Origin: Phytopseudomonas flavescens | GTDB taxonomy: Bacteria; Pseudomonadota; Gammaproteobacteria; Pseudomonadales; Pseudomonadaceae | Assembly: GCF_900100535.1 (NCBI RefSeq) | Contig: NZ_FNDG01000003.1 | Span: forward strand, 1 to 64,000 | DNA length: 64,000 nt | Direction of reading: 5' to 3' | Shown here: positions 10,569 through 19,017 of the stretch, one piece after another | Layout of the letters: each line of letters opens with the position of its first letter | How positions within the stretch are numbered: position 1 is the stretch's first letter | Made by a program: the position numbers and the translations under genes | The notes under the pieces: generated by a model | Told to the model about the DNA's origin: nothing | What the model saw: only the letters and a program-made list of their open reading frames with translations | The model's database searches: none

Positions 10569-11311
10569 AGAAATCCAGCCGCACCTTCTCCTGGGTTGCC
10601 AGCCTGGTCATCGTGATTGGGCTGCACATCGGCCTGTTCCTCTGGGCCATGTACTGGCAACCCCAGGCGACGCCCATCGAGCTGCCCCCCGCAGCCATGA
10701 TCGTCGAGCTGGAGCCGCTGCCCCCCGTAGCGCCAAAACCGGCTCCGCCACCTCCGCCGGAAGTCGTTCCGGAAGAGCCCGAACCGCAACCGAAACTGGC
10801 CGAAGCCCCCAAGCCAACGCTTGCCGTGACGCCGCCCAAACCCAAGCCCAAGCCCAAACCCAAGCCGCCGAAGCCAAAACCACCGGAGCCCAAGCCACCG
10901 GAGCCTCAGGAAGAGCCACCGGAAGACGCACCACCCGCGCCTCCTGCACCTGCGCAAGCCAAACCGGCAGCACCGCAACAGGCGCCGGTCAGTTCGCCCA
11001 GCAAGGCTGAAGTCAGCTGGCAGAGCGAGTTGCTGGGCCACCTGGCCAAGTACAAACGCTACCCGGAAGATGCGCGCCGTCGCGGTCTGGAGGGCGTCAA
11101 CCGTCTGCGCTTCGTGGTCGATGCCGACGGCATGGTGCTGTCGTACACGCTGATCGGCAAATCCAGCAGCGCCTCCCTGGATCGGGCCACGCTGCAGATG
11201 ATCCGCCGGGCGCAACCGTTGCCGAAGCCGCCGCCCGAAGTGCTCAAGGGTGGCAGCGTGGAAATCGTCGCACCGTTCATCTATTCGCTGGAGCGCGGCC
11301 GCGGTCGCTGA
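10565..11311 (+). CDS. tonB: TonB energy transducer
   Basis: A 248-residue periplasm-spanning protein. The N-terminal anchor (WVASLVIVIGLHIGLFLWAM, about 9-28) contains the His used in ExbB/D coupling. A long Pro-rich spacer follows (about 40-145), with an uninterrupted run of KP pairs at about 93-102 and PEPKPPEP after it, then a C-terminal TonB_C domain (about 150-240, YKRYPEDARRRGLEGVNRLRFVVDADG). The KP run is encoded by nearly identical hexanucleotides (AAGCCC/AAACCC) and could vary in length between strains. The start overlaps the exbD stop by 4 bases. The operon ends in the hairpin at 11321. Confidence 0.95.
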   Translation: MKKSSRTFSWVASLVIVIGLHIGLFLWAMYWQPQATPIELPPAAMIVELEPLPPVAPKPAPPPPPEVVPEEPEPQPKLAEAPKPTLAVTPPKPKPKPKPKPPKPKPPEPKPPEPQEEPPEDAPPAPPAPAQAKPAAPQQAPVSSPSKAEVSWQSELLGHLAKYKRYPEDARRRGLEGVNRLRFVVDADGMVLSYTLIGKSSSASLDRATLQMIRRAQPLPKPPPEVLKGGSVEIVAPFIYSLERGRGR

Positions 11312-11320
11312 CATAACCAT

Positions 11321-11346
11321 CCGCCCCGGGCCGGAAGCCGGGGCGG
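11321..11346 (+). terminator. Hairpin after tonB
   Basis: CCGCCCCGG (11321-11329), an 8-base loop, CCGGGGCGG (11338-11346), starting 9 bases after the tonB stop. The stem is strong but there is no T run, so termination efficiency is uncertain. Confidence 0.5.
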
Positions 11347-11434
11347 AGCCCCCCTCAGGCGCGGATGCAAGCCCGGTGGTTGGTTACATTGAAGGCAGCG
11401 GCTATGCTTGGCTGCATCTCAATGGACTAAGACT

Positions 11435-12358
11435 ATGACCCTCACTGAACTGCGCTATATCGTGACGCTCGCTCAGGAACAGCATTTCGGCCGAGCCGCG
11501 GAGCGCTGTCACGTCAGCCAACCCACGCTGTCGGTCGGCGTGAAAAAACTCGAAGACGAACTGGGTGTGCTGATTTTCGAGCGCAGCAAGAGCGCAGTGC
11601 GCCTGACGCCGGTCGGCGAAGGCATCGTCACCCAGGCGCAGAAGGTGCTGGAGCAGGCCCAGGGCATCCGTGAACTGGCCCAGGTGGGCAAGAACCAGCT
11701 GGCGGCCCCCCTGAAGATCGGCGCCATCTATACCGTCGGCCCTTATCTGTTCCCGCACCTGATCCCCCAGCTGCACCGCGTAGCGACCCAGATGCCGCTG
11801 TACATCGAGGAAAACTTCACTCACGTGCTGCGCGACAAGCTGCGCACTGGCGAACTGGATGCGATCATCGTCGCGCTGCCGTTCCAGGAAGCCGACGTGT
11901 TGACCCTGCCACTGTATGACGAGCCGTTCTATGCCCTGTTGCCGGCGGAGCACCCGTGGACGGCGATGAAGACCATCGATACCAAGCTGCTCAACGACAA
12001 GAGCCTGCTGTTGCTCGGCGAGGGTCATTGCTTCCGCGACCAGGTCCTGGAAGCCTGCCCGACCCTGCGCAAGGGCGAGGAGCAGGCGCGGCACACCACG
12101 GTGGAGTCCAGCTCGCTGGAAACCATCCGTCATATGGTGGCCTCGGGGCTCGGTGTGTCGATCCTGCCGTTCTCGGCGGTAGACAGCCATCACTACGCCC
12201 CTGGGGTCATCGAGGTGCGTCCACTCAGTCCGCCAGCGCCTTTTCGCACCGTCGCCATCGCCTGGCGCGCCAGCTTCCCACGGCCCAAGGCCATCGAAGT
12301 GCTGGCCGACTCCATCCGCCTGTGCTCGGTCGCCAAACCCACGCCGCGTGGCGCCTGA
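11435..12358 (+). CDS. oxyR: Peroxide-sensing LysR-type regulator OxyR
   Basis: A 307-residue transcription factor activating katA/katB, ahp and related genes on H2O2. The N-terminal winged helix-turn-helix is HFGRAAERCHVSQPTLSVGVKKLE. The redox pair falls exactly at Cys199 (EGHCFRDQ) and Cys208 (LEACP), the canonical positions of E. coli OxyR, so it should form the activating disulfide. The ATG at 11435 gives the standard MTLTELRYIVTLA opening. recG starts 8 bases after its stop, the usual Pseudomonas oxyR-recG operon. Confidence 0.97.
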   Translation: MTLTELRYIVTLAQEQHFGRAAERCHVSQPTLSVGVKKLEDELGVLIFERSKSAVRLTPVGEGIVTQAQKVLEQAQGIRELAQVGKNQLAAPLKIGAIYTVGPYLFPHLIPQLHRVATQMPLYIEENFTHVLRDKLRTGELDAIIVALPFQEADVLTLPLYDEPFYALLPAEHPWTAMKTIDTKLLNDKSLLLLGEGHCFRDQVLEACPTLRKGEEQARHTTVESSSLETIRHMVASGLGVSILPFSAVDSHHYAPGVIEVRPLSPPAPFRTVAIAWRASFPRPKAIEVLADSIRLCSVAKPTPRGA

Positions 12359-12366
12359 GGGCAACG

Positions 12367-14442
12367 ATGAGCGAGCTGTCGACGGTTCCCGTCACCGATC
12401 TCAAGGGCGTTGGCGCGGCCCTGGCGGAAAAACTCGCCAAGGTTGGCCTGGAAACCCTGCAGGACATTCTTTTCCATCTGCCCCTGCGCTATCAGGATCG
12501 CACCCGCATCGTCCCCATCGGGACCTTGCGGCCAGGCCAGGATGCGGTGGTCGAGGGCAGTGTTTCCGGCGCCGACGTGGTCATGGGCAAACGCCGCAGC
12601 CTGCTGGTGCGCCTGAATGACGGCAGTGGCACGCTCAGCCTGCGCTTCTACCATTTCAGCAATGCCCAGAAGGAAGGCCTCAAACGCGGTACCCAGGTAC
12701 GCTGCTACGGCGAGATCCGCCCCGGTTCGTCCGGTCTGGAAATCTATCACCCCGAGTACCGCGCCCTGTCGGCAGACGAACCGCCAGCGGTGGAACAGAC
12801 CCTGACGCCGATTTACCCGACCACCGAAGGCCTGACACAGCAACGTCTGCGCCAGCTCAGCGAGCAGGCGTTGGCTCGCCTCGGCCCGCACAGCCTGCCG
12901 GACTGGCTGCCCCGCGCACTGGCCGACGACTACCAGTTGGCGCCGTTGGATCAGGCGATTCGCTACCTGCACCGCCCGCCACCGGATGCCGACCTCGAGG
13001 AACTCGCCGAGGGCCGCCACTGGGCTCAGCACCGGCTGGCCTTCGAAGAGCTGCTCACCCATCAGTTGTCGATGCAGCGCCTGCGGGAAAGTGCACGTGC
13101 TCAGCGGGCGCCCGCGCTGCCAGTCGCACGAGCGCTGCCGCAGCAGTTCCTCGCCAACCTTGGTTTCAAACCCACCGGCGCGCAGCAGCGGGTTGGCGCG
13201 GAAATCGCCTATGACCTGAGCCAGGACGAGCCGATGCTGCGTCTGGTGCAGGGCGACGTCGGCGCCGGCAAGACCGTGGTCGCGGCCTTTGCCGCCCTGC
13301 AGGCGATAGAAGCCGGCTACCAGGTCGCGCTGATGGCGCCGACGGAAATCCTCGCCGAGCAACATTACCTCAACTTCACTCGCTGGCTGCGGCCACTGGG
13401 CCTGGAGACCGCCTGGCTGGCTGGCAAGCTCAAGGGCAAGGCGCGGGTCGCCGCCCTGGAGCAGATCGCCGCGGGTGCGCCCATGGTGGTCGGCACCCAT
13501 GCGTTGTTCCAGGAGGAGGTGCGCTTTCGCAACCTGGCCCTGGCGATCATCGACGAACAGCACCGTTTCGGCGTCCAGCAACGCCTGGCGCTGCGCCAGA
13601 AGGGTGTGGGCGGCAGGCTCAGCCCGCACCAGTTGATCATGACTGCCACCCCCATCCCACGCACGCTGGCGATGAGCGCCTATGCGGATCTGGACACCTC
13701 GATTCTCGATGAGCTGCCTCCCGGCCGCACGCCGGTGAATACCGTGCTGGTCGCCGACAGCCGCCGCTTCGAAGTGGTCGAGCGGGTACGTTCGGCCTGC
13801 AACGAAGGGCGGCAGGCCTACTGGGTCTGCACGCTGATCGAAGAGTCCGAGGAGTTGACCTGCCAGGCGGCAGAAACCACCTATGAGGACCTGGCGGCCG
13901 CTCTTGTCGGCCAGCAGGTCGGCCTGATCCACGGACGCATGAAGCCCGCCGAGAAAGCCGCGGTGATGGATCAGTTCAAACAGGGTCGACTGCAGCTGCT
14001 GGTGGCCACCACGGTGATCGAGGTCGGTGTCGACGTGCCCAACGCCAGCCTGATGATCATCGAGAACCCCGAACGCCTCGGCCTGGCCCAATTGCACCAG
14101 TTGCGGGGCCGGGTCGGCCGGGGCAGCGCGGCCAGTCATTGCGTGCTGCTCTACCACCCGCCGTTGTCGCAGATCGGGCGCGAGCGGCTGGGTATCATGC
14201 GCGAAACCTGTGACGGCTTCATCATTGCGGAAAAGGATCTGGAGCTGCGCGGCCCCGGAGAAATGCTCGGCACTCGACAAACCGGCCTGCTGCAGTTCAA
14301 GGTAGCCGATCTGATGCGTGATGCCGACCTGCTGCCGGCGGTTCGCGATGCGGCGCAGGCATTGCTGGAGAACTGGCCACAGCATGTCAGCCCGCTGCTG
14401 GAGCGTTGGCTGCGTCATGGTCAACAATATGGGCAAGTGTGA
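12367..14442 (+). CDS. recG: ATP-dependent DNA helicase RecG
   Basis: A 691-residue superfamily 2 helicase that reverses stalled forks and processes Holliday junctions and R-loops. An N-terminal wedge/OB-fold domain (about 1-160) precedes the helicase core. Motif I reads GDVGAGKT, motif II DEQH (the RecG version of DExH), motif III TATPIPRT, and the C-terminal motifs TTVIEVGVDVPNAS and QLRGRVGRG are intact. The ATG at 12367 gives the normal length; longer frames run back into oxyR. Confidence 0.97.
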   Translation: MSELSTVPVTDLKGVGAALAEKLAKVGLETLQDILFHLPLRYQDRTRIVPIGTLRPGQDAVVEGSVSGADVVMGKRRSLLVRLNDGSGTLSLRFYHFSNAQKEGLKRGTQVRCYGEIRPGSSGLEIYHPEYRALSADEPPAVEQTLTPIYPTTEGLTQQRLRQLSEQALARLGPHSLPDWLPRALADDYQLAPLDQAIRYLHRPPPDADLEELAEGRHWAQHRLAFEELLTHQLSMQRLRESARAQRAPALPVARALPQQFLANLGFKPTGAQQRVGAEIAYDLSQDEPMLRLVQGDVGAGKTVVAAFAALQAIEAGYQVALMAPTEILAEQHYLNFTRWLRPLGLETAWLAGKLKGKARVAALEQIAAGAPMVVGTHALFQEEVRFRNLALAIIDEQHRFGVQQRLALRQKGVGGRLSPHQLIMTATPIPRTLAMSAYADLDTSILDELPPGRTPVNTVLVADSRRFEVVERVRSACNEGRQAYWVCTLIEESEELTCQAAETTYEDLAAALVGQQVGLIHGRMKPAEKAAVMDQFKQGRLQLLVATTVIEVGVDVPNASLMIIENPERLGLAQLHQLRGRVGRGSAASHCVLLYHPPLSQIGRERLGIMRETCDGFIIAEKDLELRGPGEMLGTRQTGLLQFKVADLMRDADLLPAVRDAAQALLENWPQHVSPLLERWLRHGQQYGQV

Positions 14443-14495
14443 GCGTCACACGGGACGATGGTCGACTCGCCAGGTCGCGTCGTCCGCTTGCTGGT

Positions 14496-14501
14496 TATAC
14501 T
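14496..14501 (+). promoter_or_regulatory. Candidate -10 (TATACT) ahead of the HDOD gene
   Basis: TATACT sits 36 bases before the start in the 95-base recG-HDOD spacer. No convincing -35 accompanies it. Confidence 0.3.
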
Positions 14502-14537
14502 TGGGGAGCTGCATCCCCCTTTACGACGGAACACGTC

Positions 14538-15941
14538 ATGACTGAAGTAGCCATCGCCGACCTCTCCCCACAACCGCCCCTGGTGATTCGCCAGTTGCTG
14601 GAAAAGCTCGGCCTGAGCTACCAGGTGCGCCATGAGCAGCCTGGCCTGCCGGCCGCCCAGCGCGTGCAGACCGTCCTGCTCGAAGACGCGGTAGGCGCTC
14701 TGCTGGTGCTGTTTCCCCAGAATCAGTTACTCGACCTCAATCGACTGGCCGAGCTGACCGGGCGCAAGCTCACCGCGGTCAAGCCGGAGCGGCTGGATCG
14801 TATGCTCGGCAAGCATGACCTGCACGTGCTGCCCGGCATCCCCGCGTTGACCAGTTCGCCTTGCCTGTACGACGAACGCCTGCTCGAGGCGCCGAGCCTG
14901 TTCATCCAGTCTGGCGAACCCGGCGTGCTGCTGGAGCTCGACACGGAGGCGTTCAAGAACCTGCTGGGCAAGGCCAGCGCCGCGCGCTTCGGCGAGCCGG
15001 TGAGTAAAGTACGACTCAACCTGACCCGCCCGGATGACGATCGTGCCGAGATCAGCCATGCGGTTCAGGCCTTCACGGCGCGGCGCATCCAGCAGCGCCT
15101 GGAAGAGACCATCGAGATTCCGCCCCTGGCAGAGACCGCCCAGAAGATCATCAAGCTGCGTGTCGACCCAAACGCTACCGTCGATGACATCACCGGCGTG
15201 GTCGAGACCGACCCGGCCCTGGCCGCCCAGGTGGTGAGTTGGGCGGCATCGCCCTACTACGCGGCGCCTGGCAAGATTCGCTCGGTGGAAGACGCCATCG
15301 TTCGTGTGCTGGGCTTCGATCTGGTGATCAACCTGGCCCTCGGCCTGGCCTTGGGCAAGACCCTCAGCCTGCCCAAGGATCAACCCCAGCACACCACACC
15401 CTACTGGCAACAGGCGATCTACACTGCCGCCGTGATCGAGGGCCTGACCCGCGCCATGCCGCGCGCACAACGTCCGGAATCCGGGCTGACCTACCTGGCC
15501 GGCCTGCTGCACAACTTCGGCAACCTGGTGCTGGCCCACGTCTTTCCGCCGCACTTCTCATTGATCTGTCGGCACCTCGAGGTCAACCAGCACCTGCCGC
15601 ACAGCTACATCGAACAGCATCTGCTGGGCATCAGCCGCGAGCAGATCGGCTCCTGGCTCATGCGCTACTGGGACATGCCCGAAGAACTGGCGGTCGCACT
15701 GCGCTTCCAGCACGACCCGAGCTACGGCGGCAACCACTCCACCTACCCGAACCTGGTGTACCTGGCGGTCAGCCTGCTGCGCAACCACGGTATCGGTACC
15801 GGACCAGAGCGCGAGATTCCGCAGAGCCTGATCGACAACCTGGGTATCACTCGGGACAAGGCAGAAGAAGCGCTGGCCAAGGTACTGGCCGCGGAAGTCG
15901 CCCTGCGCGATCTCGCGTCGCAGTTCGGGTCGCCGAACTGA
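14538..15941 (+). CDS. YbaK-like domain fused to HDOD signalling domain
   Basis: A 467-residue protein. Residues about 15-150 resemble YbaK/ProX-type aminoacyl-tRNA deacylase folds (IRQLLEKLGLSYQVRHEQPG, AVGALLVLFPQNQLLDLNRLAELTGRKL). Residues about 190-390 are an HDOD domain (IPPLAETAQKIIKLRVDPNA, VVETDPALAAQVVSWA, LTYLAGLLHNFGNLVLAHVFP). HDOD proteins act in signalling without a fixed catalytic activity. The start MTEVAIADL at 14538 was chosen over an upstream frame that overlaps the recG end. A homologue sits at the same place, after recG, in other Pseudomonas. Whether the YbaK part is active is unclear. Confidence 0.85.
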   Translation: MTEVAIADLSPQPPLVIRQLLEKLGLSYQVRHEQPGLPAAQRVQTVLLEDAVGALLVLFPQNQLLDLNRLAELTGRKLTAVKPERLDRMLGKHDLHVLPGIPALTSSPCLYDERLLEAPSLFIQSGEPGVLLELDTEAFKNLLGKASAARFGEPVSKVRLNLTRPDDDRAEISHAVQAFTARRIQQRLEETIEIPPLAETAQKIIKLRVDPNATVDDITGVVETDPALAAQVVSWAASPYYAAPGKIRSVEDAIVRVLGFDLVINLALGLALGKTLSLPKDQPQHTTPYWQQAIYTAAVIEGLTRAMPRAQRPESGLTYLAGLLHNFGNLVLAHVFPPHFSLICRHLEVNQHLPHSYIEQHLLGISREQIGSWLMRYWDMPEELAVALRFQHDPSYGGNHSTYPNLVYLAVSLLRNHGIGTGPEREIPQSLIDNLGITRDKAEEALAKVLAAEVALRDLASQFGSPN

Positions 15942-15944
15942 TAG

Positions 15945-15981
15945 CGTTCGCGGCCATCCGTTCTGCGCGTGGCCGCGAACG
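15945..15981. terminator. Bidirectional hairpin between convergent genes
   Basis: CGTTCGCGGCCA (15945-15956), a 13-base loop, TGGCCGCGAACG (15970-15981). The perfect 12-bp stem lies between the HDOD stop (15941) and the SCP2-like stop (15994) on the other strand. Confidence 0.6.
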
Positions 15982-15993
15982 ATCCCCGCTGAA

Positions 15994-16383
15994 TCAGGCC
16001 GCTTTCTTGTCGGCCGGCCGCTTGGGGCGCAGGTATTTGGTCAGGCCCTGGAACCAGATCACCAGGGCAGGATTGCCCTGGATCTGGATGTCCTTGCTCT
16101 GGATACCCTGCATGAAAGCCAATTGCTTGTTCTTCGCCGTCAGGGTGGCGAAACCGTAGGGTGCATCCTTGAAACCGATGGCGAAGGCCGGATCGCCGAC
16201 GGTGCCGCGCCTGCTGCTGACACGTTGCTCGCTGACGATGAAATGGCGAGCGATCCTGCCATCCTGGGTGTGCAGCTGGAACACCAGATCGCGCCCCTCC
16301 AATTGCTGGCGAAACGCCGGATCATCACGACTTGCCTTGGCCATGAGACGGCCCAGCATCCAGAGGAGAAAACGGAATTTCAT
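15994..16383 (-). CDS. SCP2 sterol-binding-like small protein
   Basis: A 129-residue protein. The C-terminal half (GDPAFAIGFKDAPYGFATL, AFMQGIQSKDIQIQGNPALVIWFQGL) has the beta-strand plus 'Q-G/S-K-I-I-GN/D' pattern of the SCP2 lipid-carrier fold. The N-terminal half starts MKFRFLLWMLGRLMAKASRDDPAFR and is amphipathic. The function in Pseudomonas is not established. The start at 16383 was preferred because the upstream extension is of low quality. It lies between the HDOD gene and HU, a conserved position. Confidence 0.7.
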   Translation of the reverse strand: MKFRFLLWMLGRLMAKASRDDPAFRQQLEGRDLVFQLHTQDGRIARHFIVSEQRVSSRRGTVGDPAFAIGFKDAPYGFATLTAKNKQLAFMQGIQSKDIQIQGNPALVIWFQGLTKYLRPKRPADKKAA

Positions 16384-16528
16384 GGCATGGCCTGTTGGCG
16401 AGAGGCGAAAGCCGCGAATTGTAGCGGCTTGGCGGGTACCTGGCAGTTGGCCTGAGGCCTGCTGACATTTCACAACAACTGCGCCAATGGCCCAGGGTGG
16501 AAACGTCAACAGACCAAAGGGCCCGGTC

Positions 16529-16801
16529 TCAGTTGACCGAGTCCTTGAGCGCTTTGCCGGGTTTGAAGGCGACGGTGTTGCTGGCCTTGATCTTCACCGG
16601 CTGACCGGTCTGCGGGTTCTTGCCGGTTCGTGCACCGCGGTGGCGCTGCACGAAAGTACCGAAACCGACCAGGGTCACACTGTCCTTGCGGTTCAGCGCA
16701 CCGGTGATTTCTTCGAGAACGGCGTTGAGTACACGATTGGCCTGATCCTTGGTCAGATCAGCTTTTTCCGCGATAGCGGCGGCGAGTTCCGGTTTACGCA
16801 T
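16529..16801 (-). CDS. hupA: DNA-binding protein HU
   Basis: A 90-residue nucleoid protein that bends DNA without sequence specificity. The family signature is complete: MRKPELAAAIAEKADLTKDQANRVLNAVLEEI, then GFGTFVQRHRGARTGKNPQTGQP with the minor-groove-inserting Pro arm, and IKASNTVAFKPGKALKD. The ATG at 16801 has GTGAGG upstream and gives the exact family length. The symbol follows the P. putida gene near recG and is less certain than the family. Confidence 0.95.
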   Translation of the reverse strand: MRKPELAAAIAEKADLTKDQANRVLNAVLEEITGALNRKDSVTLVGFGTFVQRHRGARTGKNPQTGQPVKIKASNTVAFKPGKALKDSVN

Positions 16802-16968
16802 AAATGCCTCACTTACGGTTTGTTGTTGTGTTCCATGCCATGCAGCGCCAAGACGCCGCGACAGCTCTACGCTGCGGCAGGCCTGGGGGAGAATGGCACG
16901 CTCCAAGGGGCTTCGCCAGCCCTGTCACCGGCTAAATCGGGCCATTCATCGAGCAGCCGACAGAACGC

Positions 16969-18117
16969 TCAGGGCAGCAAGGGTGGCAGTCGACGATTGA
17001 GCGACAGCCTTTCCTGCACCGCCGCGCCCGTCAACGCGTAGCCCAGCAGCGCGCCGGAGGCGTCGTGGCACAGCGCTCTTATGTCGGCACCGCTGCCCTC
17101 TACCGTCCACTCGCCCTGACGCCCGGGTGGCGGCGGCGATACGACCAGCGGGCACGCAGGCGTCTTCACGGTGACCGGCATGGCGCCATAGGCCACCTCA
17201 CCTGGCGTGCCGCTGAGGGTTTTCGCCAGCGCACGGGCACAGGCCATCAGCGGCATCACGTAGAGCAGATTGAGGCCGTCGACCTCCGCACAATCGCCCA
17301 GCGCGTAGATATTGGCGTGCGAGGTGCGCAGCCCGCGGTCGACCACGATGCCGCGATTGACGGCCAGGCCCGCAGCCGCAGCCAGCTCGGTGCGCGGGCG
17401 CAGGCCAACCGCTGAGATCACCATGTCGCAGGCGATCACCCGGCCATCGGACAGATGCGCCTCGAGCCCTTCGCCAGCCTTGTCGAGCCGGCTCAGCACC
17501 GGCCCGAGATGCACGCCTACGCCCGATGCCTCCAGACCACCACGCACGGCGGCGGCGGCTTCGGCCGGCAGCAGGGCGGGCATCAACTGTTCGCAGGGTG
17601 CCACCAGATCGACCTGGTAGCCGCCGAGCGACAGGTCGTTGGCGAATTCGCAACCGATCAAACCGGCGCCCAGAATCAGTACCCGGCGCTTGCCCAGGGC
17701 CGCCTGGCGAAAACGTGCATAACCGTCGAGATCGTTGACCGTAAACAACCTGTCACGGGCATCGCCCTCGAGGGGCACCGCTGGCACGTCGGCCCCCCAG
17801 GCCAGCACCAGGTCACGGTACGCCACGGCCTCCTCGCCGATCCACAGGCGCCGGTGACCGGGGTCGATACCGGTAACCCGCGTATGCGTCCACACCTGGG
17901 CAGCCAGCTGCTCGGCCATCGCCCCAGGTTCGGCCATGCACAAACCGTCGGCATCCTTGCCCTTGGCGAAACCGGTGGACAGCATCGGCTTGGAGTACGA
18001 ACGCCCGTCATCGGCGCTGATCAGCAACAGCGGCGTGTCGTTGTCCAGCTTGCGGAATTCGCGGGCCAGGTTGTAACCGGCCAGGCCGGTGCCGACGATG
18101 ATCACGGGATCGCTCAT
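16969..18117 (-). CDS. rubB: Rubredoxin-NAD(+) reductase
   Basis: A 382-residue flavoprotein passing electrons from NADH to rubredoxin. The FAD-binding motif is [19 protein letters not shown] second Rossmann motif for [19 protein letters not shown], lies near 150, and the FAD-closing motif YALGDCAEV is near 280. The start MSDPVIIVG at 18117 has AAGGAG 6 bases upstream. The partner rubredoxin gene lies 177 bases upstream on the same strand. In Pseudomonas the pair serves alkane hydroxylation and/or oxidative stress; no alkB is in view. Confidence 0.93.
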   Translation of the reverse strand: MSDPVIIVGTGLAGYNLAREFRKLDNDTPLLLISADDGRSYSKPMLSTGFAKGKDADGLCMAEPGAMAEQLAAQVWTHTRVTGIDPGHRRLWIGEEAVAYRDLVLAWGADVPAVPLEGDARDRLFTVNDLDGYARFRQAALGKRRVLILGAGLIGCEFANDLSLGGYQVDLVAPCEQLMPALLPAEAAAAVRGGLEASGVGVHLGPVLSRLDKAGEGLEAHLSDGRVIACDMVISAVGLRPRTELAAAAGLAVNRGIVVDRGLRTSHANIYALGDCAEVDGLNLLYVMPLMACARALAKTLSGTPGEVAYGAMPVTVKTPACPLVVSPPPPGRQGEWTVEGSGADIRALCHDASGALLGYALTGAAVQERLSLNRRLPPLLP

Positions 18118-18294
18118 TGCTCGCTCCTTCATTTGAAGATTGGTCCAAGCTTGCCGGTCCGAAGGACAAGCGCCACGGCGTCATGGACGACCTGAGGAAC
18201 GTAAACGAGCGCTACTCGCCTCGTCCGCGCGGCCCGGGAGTGGCACTGCGGTGCGTGATCCACGAGTGGCGCGCAGCAAGCTTTGGGCGAAGGC

Positions 18295-18462
18295 TCAGTT
18301 GATTTCGATCATCTCGAAATCCATCTTGCCCACGCCACAATCCGGGCACAGCCAGTCTTCGGGCACGTCTTCCCAACGGGTGCCGGGGACGATGCCGTCA
18401 TCGGGCCAACCATCACGCTCGTCGTAGATCAGCCCACACACCACACATTGCCACTTTTTCAT
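18295..18462 (-). CDS. rubA: Rubredoxin
   Basis: A 55-residue iron protein ([19 protein letters not shown]...). Four Cys ligands occur as two CxxCG knuckles, CVVCG at 6-10 and CPDCG near 39-43, with [17 protein letters not shown] between them, the classic rubredoxin core. It donates electrons to a terminal oxidase or hydroxylase after reduction by the adjacent reductase. P. aeruginosa carries two rubredoxins here; only one is seen in this window. It is easily missed because of its size. Confidence 0.95.
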   Translation of the reverse strand: MKKWQCVVCGLIYDERDGWPDDGIVPGTRWEDVPEDWLCPDCGVGKMDFEMIEIN

Positions 18463-18597
18463 AACGCTCTCCGGCGTGCCTCACGGTTATTGCGCCGAGA
18501 CGCTACCGTAATAAGCACAGACAGCCAAGCCGCCTGCACCAGGCGCTGATCGTTACGCGCAGCGCCATACTCGACACCCGGGCCGGTGGCAGGTCAT

Positions 18598-18996
18598 TCA
18601 GAGCGCGGCGATGCCGGCCTTGGCGACCTGAGCATCCTGGTCGGCCTTGACACCGGAAACCCCGATGGCGCCGACCACCTGCCCCTCGACCAGCACCGGC
18701 ACGCCACCCTCCAGGGAGGTCAGCAGAGGCGCGGAAAGAAAGGCACTGCGTCCGCCGTTGACCATGTCCTCGTAGCCTTTCGACTCACGCCGGCCCAAGG
18801 CGGCGGTGCGGGCCTTCTCGCTGGCGATGTAGGCACTGATGGGCGAGGCGTCGTCCAGCCGCTCCAGCGCCAGTGGATGACCACCGTCGTCGACCACGGC
18901 GATGCTCACCGCCCAGCCATTGGCCTGGGCCTCGGCCCGGGCGGCGGCGAGCATGCGGGCGATATCGGTCTGACTGAGTACGGCTTTGCTGTGCAT
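18598..18996 (-). CDS. glcG: GlcG/HbpS family protein
   Basis: A 132-residue member of the former DUF336 family. Blocks: ARAEAQANGWAVSIAVVDDGGHPLALERLDDASP, then IASEKARTAALGR and the glycine-rich GGVPVLVEGQVVGAIGVSG. Related HbpS proteins bind haem; the role of GlcG in glycolate use is unproven. It is the last gene of the leftward glcD-glcE-glcF-glcG operon, 21 bases after glcF. Confidence 0.92.
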   Translation of the reverse strand: MHSKAVLSQTDIARMLAAARAEAQANGWAVSIAVVDDGGHPLALERLDDASPISAYIASEKARTAALGRRESKGYEDMVNGGRSAFLSAPLLTSLEGGVPVLVEGQVVGAIGVSGVKADQDAQVAKAGIAAL

Positions 18997-19017
18997 GGGT
19001 AATCCTCCATCAGGGGT

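Noticed and set aside
10842..10875. Near-identical AAGCCC/AAACCC hexamers in tonB as a separate repeat element
   Set aside because: They encode the Lys-Pro spacer found in TonB proteins generally, and the copies are not exact, so I treat them as part of the gene.
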